Of a stretch of 64,000 bases of DNA, positions 47,298 through 59,159 are shown in pieces. Source of the DNA: Phlebiopsis flavidoalba (Eukaryota > Basidiomycota > Agaricomycetes > Polyporales > Phanerochaetaceae); contig JAOCPU010000024.1 of the NCBI GenBank assembly GCA_035772785.1, positions 62,001 through 126,000 of the forward strand, written 5' to 3'. Position 1 is the first letter of the stretch, and every line of letters starts with the position of its first letter. The notes below the pieces were generated by a model. That model was given only the letters and a program-made list of their open reading frames with translations. It searched no databases and was not told the origin of the DNA. A program made the translations under genes and the position numbers.

Positions 47298-50200
47298 ATT
47301 CTGAAATTCGCCGCGCGAATGCGAGACCTGGTGTGTTCCTTGGCCAATAACCAGCCGCGGTCTGGACGGCGCACAACTCCCTGCGAGGGCACTGCAGGCC
47401 CGCCACAGGGCAAGGAACCCGTCTAAACAATACCCACCCTCTGCTCGGCCGACAGCGCGCGCGTGCCTGTTTGACCCCGCTGGCAGCCCGTCCGCCAATA
47501 CACGCCCCGTCTCGGGAGCCATCGCGCAGGCCAGCGTCGCCGCCGTCGGACGCGAGGGCCCGCGGAGGGAGGCCACTGGTGCGGCGCAAGGGCGCGATGT
47601 GATGCTCTCGCGCCCACGAGAGGTGCGTCACCCGCCCGCCAATCACCGCGTCCCCCCCGCCGCCAATGGGCATCATCGATGCCGTCATGTGATCGCTCGT
47701 ACAGCGCACCCTGTGGCGGCCTGCCCACCTCCAATCAGCGCGAGGAGAGGGCGGGCGGGCGTATGCCGCCCCAGCCAATGCGCGCGTGGGGACGCGGGGT
47801 CTGCCGGCGCATCTGCCCGCCCCCGACGCGGACTGTGGTGGAGGCTGCACGAGTCGCGGCGAGGCGCGCCTGGCGGGCTCTCGGCGGCCGTCGCGGCCCC
47901 CGCGCGCGTTCCCGCGCTGTGACAGACGGTGACAGGACGTGCCCTGGCCTTTGTTTTCGCGTCCGCGGAGACGCGGCTGGTCTGTCAGCGCGCGCGGCTT
48001 GGCCTCGGTGTTCTACTCGATCTTGGGCTCCGAGTCCGGGGGGGCGGTGGCGGTCTGCTAGCAAACTTTGTTTGTGCGCGGGAGAGCTAGATGGCTTCTC
48101 CGAGGGCTAGCTGGGCTTGTGATAACCCATCACGAGTGATAGGTGGGAAATGGGAATCAGTCTAGGGATTGGATGCGTTCGGGATTCCCACCCAGTACAT
48201 TTTTTGTATTCATTAACCACTGCGAAGAGGTTCGAATGCGCTTCGAGGACACGGAGGACGGGTCGTTGCGTGAGCCAGTGCATAGCTTCGACGCAACTCT
48301 GTCTGTTTTTCCGGCGATACTTCCACCCAACGCACCCATTAGCGTTAGCCGCATCCACCCAAGCTCGTGAAAAACGAACGAACGAAAGAGAAAAGAACAA
48401 ACAACACAGCAGACGTCGAGGGAAGGCCAGCACTGATCCGGGCAGACGAGGCCCGCGCCGCACCGCACCGGGACTGGGATGCACGCGGCAGCACTCGCGT
48501 TCCGCGCGTCCTCCATAATTGCAAAGTTCAGAGCTTCCGGTTCCGTCCTTCCACAGAAATGCGCTCCGAACAATTGGGACTCGTGAGTACATACAGGCCC
48601 CTATGCGAGGGAAGTGCAGAACGCGCGGCAGCCGCGCAGGGCAGCGGCGAACTGCGTGCGCTTCGTGGCGCCCGCCTGCTGCGTCTGCTGTGTCACGGGG
48701 CGTCACTTCTTCTTGTGTTTGTTTTTTTTTCGAGTCCGCTGCAGCGTGCTAGCGTGCTGCAGCGCGGGGGCGGTGTGATGTCCTAGGACTTCGGACGGCG
48801 ACGCCCTGGTGGCTGAACCTGTGCGGGCGGCGCCGTCGCGCGCGGGGGGCAGCTGCAACGGCCAACCTTAATCGCGCGCGGGCGCGCGCAGGGCGTCCCG
48901 ATTGCGGCGAGCCACGTAAATCCGGCCTTCTCTGGGCCCACCCTGCGATGCAGGCCTGCCTTCGCGGCGGGTGCTGAGGACACATCGACGTGCGCCGCGG
49001 AGAGTCATCGCACGTCCTTCGCGGGTGGCAGCGGGTCTCGCGTGATTTCCTGATCTCACGCGCCGCGCGTGGACCCTGGCCATCGAGACCTTCGAGTGCG
49101 CACATGCACGCGCCGCCGACGCGTCCCGTGCTCGCTGCGCACCCACGCCCATGAATCGCGCACCCACCCACAGCCCTTGCACCGCTCGCATCCCCAATCA
49201 CGCCGCAATCGGGATGTCCTCTTCACATTGCACCGATTCCGGTGTTCGAGATTGGCTACGCCAGATCATCGCAGCATCCTTACGTCCTCGAAGGCGTCGC
49301 GCCGCCGCGCCTGTGCAGCTTCTAGATTGTGTGCACCTAGTGTGCCCACCTAGGCGGGAGAAGACGCCGGGGGCGCACTAAGCGGCGGCTTCTAGCCTCA
49401 CCGGTGCGCTGGCGCAGACATGACGAAAGTGAGCGTGGTTGGGCTTGTTGTTGTGGTGCTTGCTTGCGTGGGAGAGCGCCGCTGTGATGGGTGGGAGCGG
49501 TTTTTAGCTCTGTTCGGCGAGGAGGTTCCTTTGGTGTTCGTTAGTGAGAGCAATTTGATGCGTGGGACAATTAATGAGACAAGCTTTTTTGCTGGAACGC
49601 TAAGGATGTTGCGCCATGGTAGCATTTCGGCAAGATATATTGCTCTGATACATACGAGAGCATTGCAGACCCCTTGGCGTGATCTCGACATACCGCCTCG
49701 TACAATGCGCAGCAAAGAATGGAAAAAGAGAGAGAAAACTCCAAACTAGAACCAAGACGCCGCATATTGCGAGCACACGCCGCACCTCCCAACCCTGGCG
49801 GAACACCCTCCCGAATCGGACTCACGTCGCATCGCATCCACCACCCCAAGTCATAAATGACGCAAACGCGCCGCTGATGAATAAACCGCACAATAAAGAG
49901 ATAATATGAAAAGAAGAACGAGCGCGCGCAGTAGCAATACTATGTGTCACGCCGCGGCCTTCTGGGCTTGCCGGAAACAAGGGAGAAGCAGCCCCCAGCC
50001 GTGCGCGGGGCTGATAACGGCGGAGGCGCCACCGCTACCGTCGGCTGGGCACGCGCACGCGCCCAGCACAATAGCCCGCTCCCCCACGTCTCCCGAGCCG
50101 AGGGACAATGGCGAGGAGCACCCCCGATGGCGGGGCCTACGGCGGCGTGCGGATCGCGCGCGGGGCGCGGGGTTAGGGGTGCGGTCTCGGTGGGGCGCGG

Positions 50201-50910
50201 AGACGGGCGGTGGCAAACGTAGAGCACTGAGGCAGCTTGGTGGGAAGCGGGACGTTCTGGTGGGTTGGTGGCCCCCGAGGGGTGCTTCGTGCTGGCGTTT
50301 GGCGTTTTTGACGCGTCGTTCCCAGTGCGCACGGGCTCGGGCATGATATGCGCTGCAGATGATTATGTATGCATCTCGGTCGAGGGATGGCGCGAGCACG
50401 GAACGCGTGGCGTTGCTGGCATCGCTAGACGCGGCGTACAGAGATGACCGCAACAATGGAGTGTGCCCGGGGAGCGTTCGCAGGGGTCTATACGCGACGA
50501 GGCGTCCTGTGTTCAAAGTTCAAACATAGCCATCCACCAACGACAAACTGTATTCACCTGTAAACACACCACACGCCTGCCCATCCTCCATCTCCGTTGC
50601 TACGCGCACCCCATGCAGCAGCCTCACCTGCACAAACCCTGAGGCAAAACACAGAGCCCTGCGGCGTCCCGCAGCCACAGAACTAAGGTTGTGTTTTCCG
50701 CCGGATCCGATCTGTCGATCATACGCATGTCAGGCCGACAGGGAGGGGGCGGGGGCGGCGACGTGTTGGCAACAACGAGCAAGAGAGCGCGAGCTGGCAA
50801 CCCGGCACGGCGGCGTCTCGCGCGGCTGCCACGTGCGCGGCTGCTTTGTGGCGTTGATGCACTTCATGCAAGCGTCAATATTGCGAGGCGGAAAAGGGCG
50901 AAAAGATTGT
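47298..50910. other. Right half of the GC-rich island; no confident gene
   Basis: Several long overlapping frames on both strands (for example 47284-47850 minus, 47679-48110 plus, 49947-50516 minus) are rich in Arg, Ala, Pro and Gly and have no domain. Six CCAAT boxes lie in the first 480 bp. A frame with a hydrophobic start at 49420-49749 (MTKVSVVGLVVVVLACVGER) could encode a small secreted protein but has no support beyond that. Confidence 0.4.
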
Positions 50911-51253
50911 GGTAAGGTTTTTCGTTTTGATCTCATTTTTATCACCTATTCCTGTCTATAATGGGAATCATTTTACATCAATCTTACTCAAATAAAGCAC
51001 GTGGAGAAAGTCAGACCTTTGTCGATGGCAAAAGGCTTGGAAAAGGTTACCCATTTCCACGTGTCTCAGCGTGTCTCCGCGCTGTAGGGGCCCCTTGGTC
51101 AGGTACTTGAAGGTTACCTTTGTTCACAGTCTTTGTCCTCGAATGAGTTTGACTTTGCCACATGGGTAAAAGGAGGGTAAAAGGCATGGAATAGTCTACC
51201 CATCCCTGATCCAAATTGGGAAGAGAGATTGTATCAAAACGAAAAACCTTGCC
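50911..51253. mobile_element. MITE-like inverted-repeat element, about 343 bp
   Basis: The left end GGTAAGGTTTTTCGTTTTGA (50911-50930) is matched by the reverse complement of the right end TCAAAACGAAAAACCTTGCC (51234-51253) with one difference. The interior is AT-rich, in sharp contrast to the GC-rich DNA on its left, and has no coding capacity. It contains the short repeats GGTAAAAGG and GGGTAAAAGG. No target-site duplication is evident. Confidence 0.75.
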
Positions 51254-54200
51254 GCTAATGCTTTTCTCCCATTTTCTCCCCAATTATATCGGCGCTTGCA
51301 CGCAGTGATGGCGCTTGCTGCTCCTCTCTTGCCTCGAGAGTCGGAGTGAGTACCGACGACGGCGAGATGTTTGGCACAAGAAAGTTCCTGTGCTTCCGTG
51401 CTCAGCTTGGCAACTAATTACTCCGTGTAATCTGAGGTGCTGATCAATATAAAGGCTTAACTCGCTGTAGAAAAGGCAGCCTATCCATACGTAGATCCAT
51501 TCTCCATTCCGTAGCATGAAACGACGACACGATCTTCGTGCGTGAGATAGGGCACTACGTTCTTGTATGATGTCCGTCTATCCCTCATAGTATCGAACTG
51601 TTGCGCAATATGATGGGCAAAGCTAAGATTGAATGATTGTGTGCCATCGTATTAGCGTTGAGGATCTAGTCCGATGCAGACAGGTGTGGGGGTCTCTATG
51701 TCAGCCAGTATCTACCACATCATTGACCTTTCCGACGAGAAGGATACATCTGCTGGTCTGGCATCTGCCCGGCCACCGCAACAGACATGGCTTTCTCGCG
51801 GTTCAAGTCGGATCCTGAGGGTTTTTTCCAGACAAACCTTGCGGTCTCCATGGTGTTCTACCATGCAACCGGCTGCAGTCGCGCTCCATACACACTGGTC
51901 AAACTTACGAGACGCAGCGCGTGCACAGAAACTGTATCACTCTTCCCGCTTCGTAAACAATCTTTCCTTTCCCGGACAGACACTGGCGGCAATCGCGGGC
52001 TGACAGGTGGCAGCCAGGGAACGGCCGCCCCGCCATCAGAGCGCGCGGGCCAAGGTTCGTCCCGCATCTCCTCTCCAACGTGCCTGGGATCAGGCGAGCA
52101 TTCAACTGCGTCTCCAGTTGTGGAGACGGGGCGTACACACCTACGAGGGCACCGAGTTGCACGAGCCCAACGCGGCTTTACGACACGGCAGCCGAACCCG
52201 GAACCGCGCGGGAAGGGGGCCCGTGCCTCAAGCGCGCCGAGGCGGACGCGGTGTCAATAATAGTTCTCCGTGGCGGGCTTTGTTTTTTGTTTTTCGTGGT
52301 GCTGCAGGCATGCGTCGGACGCGCGATTTTTTCCGTGCGTCGCGGCGCCGATCGTCAGGCTGTAAAGCTGGTGCGTATCCCTCCTCTTCCCTTTTTTCTT
52401 CCCCCCACAGCTTTGCTCCCTCCACCCTTTTTTACTTTCTACCCCCCTCACCATGCCCACCAGGGGACTCGCGTTCCGCTTTTTTTCATACCTCCCCCCT
52501 CTCCTCGACGTTCACAATCTATTCTCTCCCGGCCAGAGCACCCGAACGCGATTTAGAAGGATCATGATCGAGTCCATGGGCGTCGTCCGTCGCTCGTTTC
52601 CTATGGCTAACCGGCCAGGATCGATCCGGCCGCCCGAGCTTGCACACACACCACTATTTCTTCTGCCAAGGGGATTCGCGCCGCCGAAATGTAACACCCC
52701 AGGGATGTTGCGCGGGCTGCCGGGGAGAGCGACACAAGCGAGAACACCGTGAGGGGTGCAGCCGACCTTCCTGGGAAGCCTCGCGCACGTCTGAGCGGGG
52801 TTAGCAGGAGGAAGGCGACCGAACCGCCTTCACGTGGTGGTTAGAATCTAGGGGCCTTCGCTTTTGCCACAGAGCTCCAAAACTTAGCTGACGGATTACG
52901 AACGGCTTCAGCACAGGGAGGAGTAGGTGTAACTCACCTGGATCACTTCTCTGTCGTGGCGTGGGCGAGGGACAGGTACGCCTGTTCGGCCCATACAGCC
53001 AGCGAAATCTTCGAGGTCCCGACGACTCCGACGGGCCAGCGCCGTGCGCGCAGCGGCGCACGCATATGGACGTCTCCGTATGGGCGGAATCTTGCGACGC
53101 TGGTCTTGCGGGCCCGCTGGTGACGGGTGTCCGGTATGTTTGTCAACCGCATCCTCCGACGATCACTTGGCCCCCGTTGACGCCCGGTGACGAGGTAGCA
53201 GAGAAGCCCAGATCGGTGGGCTCGCGTTAAACTGTGCGCCTACGCGGGCGGCGGGCGTACGAGCTCGCTCGTGCCGTGGGGACGACACCTCTCCCGTCGC
53301 GCCCGAAATGGCATATAAGAGTGTGCAGGCCGTGTAGATGAAGGTCATGCAATCGAACGGTGGAAGGGCCGCGGAGATGACGAGATGGCCAGCATGGCGG
53401 CGATGTAAGCTGCATTGTGCGATGGGACCGGACGGAGGATGCGCGATGATAGCATACACAGACACTCACGGCACATGCGTGTAGATGGCCAAGTCCGTCG
53501 TGCCCGTCGCGCTCGACGGCGACCTAGGTGGAACCTGATGCGTGCCTTTGTTCGTCCGACAGCCAAACCGCTCGCTGGACGAGTGACCAAGCCCCCTTGA
53601 CGCGCTTGGGGGGACCAATATTACGTCCAGGGCCGCTGTATTAAAATCTGAGAATTGAATTCCCGCCCGTGCCACACGCGACCGCGCTCGTTGCGTCAAA
53701 AATTGCCGGACAAAGCACACAGGAATATCCGAGGCACAGTAAAATTGTGGCGGACATGGCTGCAGACGCACAAACGCCGTCTATCGTGGCCGCCAAACCA
53801 GACCCACATGCAGAACCTGCATCGAGACGGTTGATGACGAAGGACGCCTGCTAGCTGACAGCTTGTCACCAGCATGGTATATCACGCGGCACCGTCTGAG
53901 TGAAATCCTAGAGAAACGGTTTCACCGCTTCCATCGAGAGTTGTGCAGTGCGTACATATCCCACATACCCATCAACGCAAAGATTTAAGTGAGGGCCTTC
54001 GCCGCCCATTCACCGCCATGAGGACAAAGTCTCTGGCGTCCTCTTTCCGCACGTCTTGTTTTATGAATGTAACCTGATGGCCTAAGCCTTGGACGGCAGG
54101 GGAGATCCCGCCCGGATGGGCTAGATACAGCTTTTGGGCCGTCCCAGAGACGCAGGCGTCGCCGTCGAGAGGCCGAGGAGAAATGGATAGGCATCCGGCC

Positions 54201-55600
54201 GCGCAGAAGTTGACCATGGAGGCCCAGGGTTGGCACTGCGGGGTTCGTTTTTCGCAATGTCACGGCACCTGCGAGCAGCCCCGACGGCGACTTGTAATCC
54301 ACGCACGGGACATGCAGGCAGTTGACTTGTTATGGGGCTCCAGAAGAAGGCTTAAGGATGATTCTCATGATGTGAAGATGGACTATATGCGGGCACCGTG
54401 ATAAGCTGACCTGAGGCGGCTGGTTGGCACCAATCCATGTCTTTCTGTGGAGTGTGTGCTAGCTACCTGGAGCATACGTCGTCTACGTTTATACCCCAGC
54501 AGTTCTTTCGCCTGACACGGCAAATTTGAATTAAAAACGTATACGAAAAGGAACCTGGATCAATGACCCTAGGGAAAAGAAGCGCACACAAAGTAGATAG
54601 CCGCACCAGGCCATTGTCGGAATACTGAACACAAGGTGGCATATTCTGCTGGCAACAGAATAACCTGCGCGAAGGATCACGGCTCGAATAGGTGAGAATG
54701 TAGACAAAGCAACGAGGAACAAGGATTTCGCCCGTCGTGTGACGTAAGTAAGGGGGAAGCTGGAAGAGCGCACGCAAATCGGGTATACGCTGCACATCAC
54801 AAAGTTGAGCTGGATAGAAGCCGCTAGCATATGGCGCCCCTGCAAAGGAAGAGTCGTCGCATTGTAGCGCCTCGAGCCAACCTGGAAACTCCCGCGCCCT
54901 TCTACCGCTGGACGATAGAATCCCCGTTCTTACAACAAGGTATGGCAGCGAGGATTAAAGAAATCACTCGGAGAATTCTTTTTACGTCCATTTCACGTAG
55001 ACGATGGCGCCAGAATACCCATATGTACGTCAACTTCTTTCTGCGGACAATCTCGTTTTTCGAAGGCTTGCTTTGAATTAGTATTGAGCAGAGTAGGGTT
55101 CCCGAAGCGCATGTCGGGCTACACACAGACGAGGTTACGGCAGCCGATGACTGCCCCTATGACAACGCTTCACATTGATCAGCGACGAGCTTATCGTGAA
55201 GGATGCCAATCGAAACGCTTTTGGAGGGTCATATTGAGGCGCTCGGGGTCATGTCTGGGGTGCCACAGGACGAGCCTCGTGAGTCACATAACGCGCAATA
55301 ATGAGTTGACTACTTGCTCTGGAAGCACCTACGTATGTCCGTCGAGAACACTCGTTATAGAGTATGAGGAGGATTTGGGAGCACAAGACCGCCACTTGCT
55401 TTGAACCTTCAGGGACAATCAACGGCTGTTTGGCGCATGTTGATAGACGTAGGTTCCCAATTCGCACTTTTTTACACGATCGCCCCGCACCTCGGAAGGG
55501 AAGAAGAAGCGGGAAAGAAAGGAGGAGAATACACAGACCACATGACAGTGGGATATCACAAGTGGGTACGACATTCGTAGCCGCAAGGGGACAACGGCAG
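51254..55600. other. No recognised gene; scattered protein-like pieces
   Basis: On the plus strand, 51674-52260 has pieces such as GVGVSMSASIYHIIDLSDEK and AFSRFKSDPEGFFQTN, in different frames. A pyrimidine-rich tract at 52375-52510 precedes ATGs at 52453 and 52564. On the minus strand 52940-54310 contains VGVVGTSKISLAVWAEQAYL, LPPFDCMTFIYTACTLLYAI and GAVTLRKTNPAVPTLGLHGQ. These may belong to one or two frame-shifted genes, but none is recognised and no gene model is offered. Confidence 0.3.
52375..52510 (+). promoter_or_regulatory. Pyrimidine-rich tract, possible promoter
   Basis: The plus strand is nearly all C and T (CCTCCTCTTCCCTTTTTTCT and following), ending near ATG 52453 and ATG 52564. 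Fungal core promoters often have such CT tracts, but the gene downstream is unidentified. Confidence 0.35.
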
Positions 55601-55611
55601 AAGGCACGGTG

Positions 55612-56142
55612 CTAGTAGGGAGAGGAGCCTCGATAAGCGTAGACTCTGGCATTGCCAGCTTTCGTAGGACCGAACAGAGAGCGTTGTTCGGCCCAATCAC
55701 GAAACAATCCTTGGCCACCTCGATGTAACATGCATTGATAAGCTCTATGCATATAATATAAGCCACGAACCACTGAGTCACTGCATATATGGGGGGAATC
55801 ATTCGCCCGTAGCGAAATGAAAAAGGCTTTTGCATGCAACGTCCCCAGGGTCGTGCGAAGCCCCGAAAGCGCAGGCGGAATTGCTACGCCTCTCCTCAGC
55901 CGTTCGCTGCACCACCAAGGATTCATACTGACCTCGTTAAAACCGTAGGCAACGCTCACGTCTCGACCTGCTAGCCATTTAGAACTAGCACATAGGCGTG
56001 CAGGCCCTTCAAGAAGGATCGGTGTATCCGCTCGCATCGACGTTAAGAAACATGGGTAAGTGAGGGGAGTGAACACTGCGTGGTCAAATCGCATGAGAGT
56101 TTTTGGAATTGGTTTGGAAGTGCAAAACGAAGCGTTGACCAT
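55612..56142 (-). CDS. Unidentified 176-codon open frame
   Basis: This is one of the longest uninterrupted frames outside the GC-rich island, beginning MVNASFCTSKPIPKTLMRFD. A short piece (ASSKWLAGRDVSVAY) recalls the C-terminal SKWLAGRxVSV of fungal short-chain dehydrogenases, but no NAD-binding glycine motif or YxxxK is seen nearby, so the resemblance may be chance. Confidence 0.2.
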   Translation of the reverse strand: MVNASFCTSKPIPKTLMRFDHAVFTPLTYPCFLTSMRADTPILLEGPARLCASSKWLAGRDVSVAYGFNEVSMNPWWCSERLRRGVAIPPALSGLRTTLGTLHAKAFFISLRANDSPHICSDSVVRGLYYMHRAYQCMLHRGGQGLFRDWAEQRSLFGPTKAGNARVYAYRGSSPY

Positions 56143-58359
56143 GAGAACATAATACCAGGGGTCCTACTGTTTCACATCCACTCGGTTGGTTCAGAATCTT
56201 AACATTTTTGACCAATCGCGTTTACGATTAGGATCCGGTCCCTCAAAACGCGAAGAGCGTGTCTAAAGTTTGGACAGTAGGTAACTGAGCTTACATTTGT
56301 AGTGCCTCGATATCGACCCACTGTTATAGTAGGAGGCCGCAGGGACTGCGAGACGGTTTTCCAGGGTCGATCCGTATCGTTCTCTAATCGAGATCCAGAG
56401 ATTTGAACGGCCCTACGACCTAGGCTTGGTTGGTGTCGCGTGGACTCGGGAGTATATTCCAGTTCTGGCCTTCATATCCCAAACACCTCTCTCCTCTCAA
56501 ATACCTAGTGAAGTGAATGTTTTTTTTATTGTCAAGGCGCACTTTAGGACGACGTCTTCGGTCTGGAGAACTTCGGCGACGGTCTTCTTGGTGCTTCACT
56601 AAAACCAACCATCGTCTTCACCACAAGTCTCTGTCCGTCAATGATACTCCTAGCGTAATAAGGGCCTAGAGGCAAATTACATCATAAACCTGATTGAAAC
56701 TCGTAAATTGCGACAGATAATTCCATTACCGATAAGAATCTGATGTCAATCCTGACGATGCGTTCCAGCATTGGAATGGTTTGTCGCGACACCCCCACTC
56801 TGGCGCCTGTTGCGTCGCCTATTGTCGCACTGGAAAAGCTAGCCGGTCACTTGGGCGTTTCTATGGACTATATCGAGACAAGACCCGTCGATCCGGACGC
56901 CACGAGCTCGGTGCACCGAGTTGTACACATGTGACACGCCTGCAACCACGCCATGGTCTCTCGCCAATGAGGAGCAAAATACAACGTTACCTCCGCGTGT
57001 TCCGACTAGCGCGACTCTGCTGGCATTCATGTTCCGCCTGTGCAAGCCCCTATCGATGTTGTGTGGCTTGTTGGGCATGTGAGCGAGCCAAATCTCACTA
57101 TCCGTAGCCACGAATCTTCGACTATATCGTCCGCTTCAGCTTGGCTCGGCGAAAAAACAGCCCGCTGCCACACAGTCGAAGAATAGAAAGTCTATGTTCT
57201 CTCTGCGAAACGGATGCCGGCACGAGTTACTGCCGCTAAGTTATTTTCGGTCATACCATCACTTGCTACCCAACTCGTTCCAGCATTTAGAACCAACGTT
57301 TGATTTTCCCGCGCTGCGTGGGCGTTGCTCAGGCCTCACCCCAATAGTCGGTGGCCAAATCTTAAGTGTGACGTGTGTAGGATTATAGCTGGTATTGAAC
57401 CCCGCAGCTCATGGCAGCAGTGGCCGGCTTCTTGGGGACCCGAAGGGTTCGTGCACTAGTTAGTTTTCTGCCGCTTGACGTAGTGCCGTCAGCTCTGTTT
57501 TAGTGGAACCACATACGGGCCGATCCAGTTCAGAATCATACGCGCCTCCTCCGATTACGCCAAAAATGCGAACCCGTGATCTACATTTGGCCTATTGTAT
57601 CTCATGATCCTTCGCCGCACAGCCGTCGGGCCAGTCGCCCCGGGACCAACCGTCCATTCCGACTGGATATCCCTGTGTGCTTCTGCTTCAGGCACTCGGA
57701 GCGCGACAGATGCCCTTCGCAATCCACTCCTTATTAAACCCTTTCGCCGGTCCCCTTCGAGGGTGTGGAATGTGATATGAAGCTCTCCATCTCCCATACT
57801 GCCTTATCTCCATATCCGCATGTTTTTTCATACGAACCCCCACTCGTCTTCTTTTACCCACCCAAGCCTTGCGCAGCCATGGTGCATGCACTCATAAATA
57901 TCCCCACCTTTCGATAGCGACCGCTGCCAAGCATGCCTTTATCGAAGCCTTGGCAAACGATCAGCCTTTGCTCGTGTGACAGAGGAAATAGACCTGGGCT
58001 TCGTCCGGGTACTACGGATGACGAGCCTCTCTTACAACATAACTATGATCACTCGCACCGCTCACACCCCCCACTACAAATGAATTAGTCCTTCCGTTCG
58101 TCGCACACCTGCCGATCTCGAAACTGCTACTCAGATCCATGCTGGCAAGGACCCGGGCGGCGGAATATACACATGAGTTGCCCACGGCTTGCCGTTTATA
58201 GGGGGTTTGTTCAGTTGACCGAGGGTCAGGGACTGCCCCGGGCGCAGGACCCAGTACTTTGCGCGTTGTAGAAGCTTGAGAACTGAAGTGAGACCCCGGC
58301 TGAAGCATCCCTAGACCTGCTATGAGAAAAAACTGTGGAGGACGTAGAAGACCTCCTTA
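56143..58359. other. No recognised gene
   Basis: Only short frames occur on both strands. A minus-strand piece at 56839-57111 (RGGNVVFCSSLARDHG) again recalls a short-chain dehydrogenase beta strand but has no supporting motif. Confidence 0.35.
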
Positions 58360-58650
58360 GCATCTTGCCGTGGTCTAGTACATCCACGCACAACGGACAT
58401 CCAGTAATTCACCGTCACCCGAGGTCGAGCTACCCTAACAAAACTTTCCAGGACCTAGTACATTCGGAAGCGAGGGACCACGGAGACGACTCAATTACGA
58501 CGACCTTGTAGTCAAGGTTTGGAGGTTTCTATACGGAGCGCATGTAGACCTTTTTAGACTTTCTCCTACGACGCCGACGAAGAGTTGGACGAGGCGGCAT
58601 GTTTTGGAAGCAGATAACTTGGAGATAGTGGGACATCATGTACCATTTCC
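58360..58650 (+). repeat. Dispersed repeat, copy 2 (inverted relative to 34190-34480)
   Basis: Reverse-complement match to copy 1, with the same blocks in order. The plus strand reads DLVVKVWRFLYGAHVDLF and ADNLEIVGHHVPFPTYITHT, the latter related to the minus-strand reading of copy 1. Both copies have diverged strongly, including insertions and deletions. Confidence 0.7.
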
Positions 58651-59159
58651 GACGTACATAACACACACATCTATTTCTACTCTTTTACCCAAAATCTACG
58701 CCACCATGAGTGCAGCGGACAATTGCATAGCAGCCGGCCCCTCTGCCACGTTATGAAGGATCCCATTTCAGTGGCTCCTGTCGCTGTTTCACGCGTTCCC
58801 TTATAACCCAAGTGGGAATGACTCATATTTATTGTGGGACTTGTACAGGCTAGAGTAATAAAAAAAAAATTGAACTAAAACTCATCTACGAAATCACATG
58901 ACTACAAACGGACAGAACGAGCTTGAGCTATCTACAAACACGCATGTGCGTTTCGCCATCCGGAGGGTCTGGCGTCCGCGGCAGGCACAGTGACATCACA
59001 GAGGAGGGGCGTGCTACTCGATCCATAACTTAAAGATATTCGTTCCCCACGGAAAATTGGCGGGCCTTAAATTTGTGTCTGTTGATAGGCACGTTTGTTT
59101 CTTCGTTGCCTGTCTGATGACAGGACGCACCTAGGGCAAGTGGCATGGTTTGAGTTTCT
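58651..59159. other. No gene seen
   Basis: A+T-leaning DNA with an A-run at 58860-58869 and only short frames. Confidence 0.5.

Larger units (their letters stand above)
44846..49198. promoter_or_regulatory. Field of CCAAT boxes in both orientations
   Basis: CCAAT or ATTGG occurs at 44846, 45368, 45867, 45920, 46117, 46416, 46697, 47344, 47495, 47639, 47663, 47731, 47775 and 49194. Many are extended matches to the classic box (CCAATCAGCG at 47731, CTGATTGG at 44844 and 45865, CCAATGGGCG at 45368, CCATTGGCTG at 46116). CCAAT is bound by the HAP/NF-Y complex in fungi. The density is unusual in DNA that is otherwise rich in G and C. What it controls is unknown; the TEA gene is the nearest identified gene. 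Confidence 0.5.

Noticed and set aside
48220..48245. GGTTCGAAT resembling a tRNA T-loop
   Set aside because: No D-arm, anticodon arm or acceptor pairing fits around it.
47284..50516. Several frames of 100-200 codons on both strands
   Set aside because: Mirror-image frames in GC-rich DNA with no recognisable motif; treated as non-coding until transcripts say otherwise.
55612..57111. Short-chain dehydrogenase on the minus strand
   Set aside because: Only two short resemblances (SKWLAGR and NVVFCSSLA); the glycine-rich cofactor motif and YxxxK were not found.
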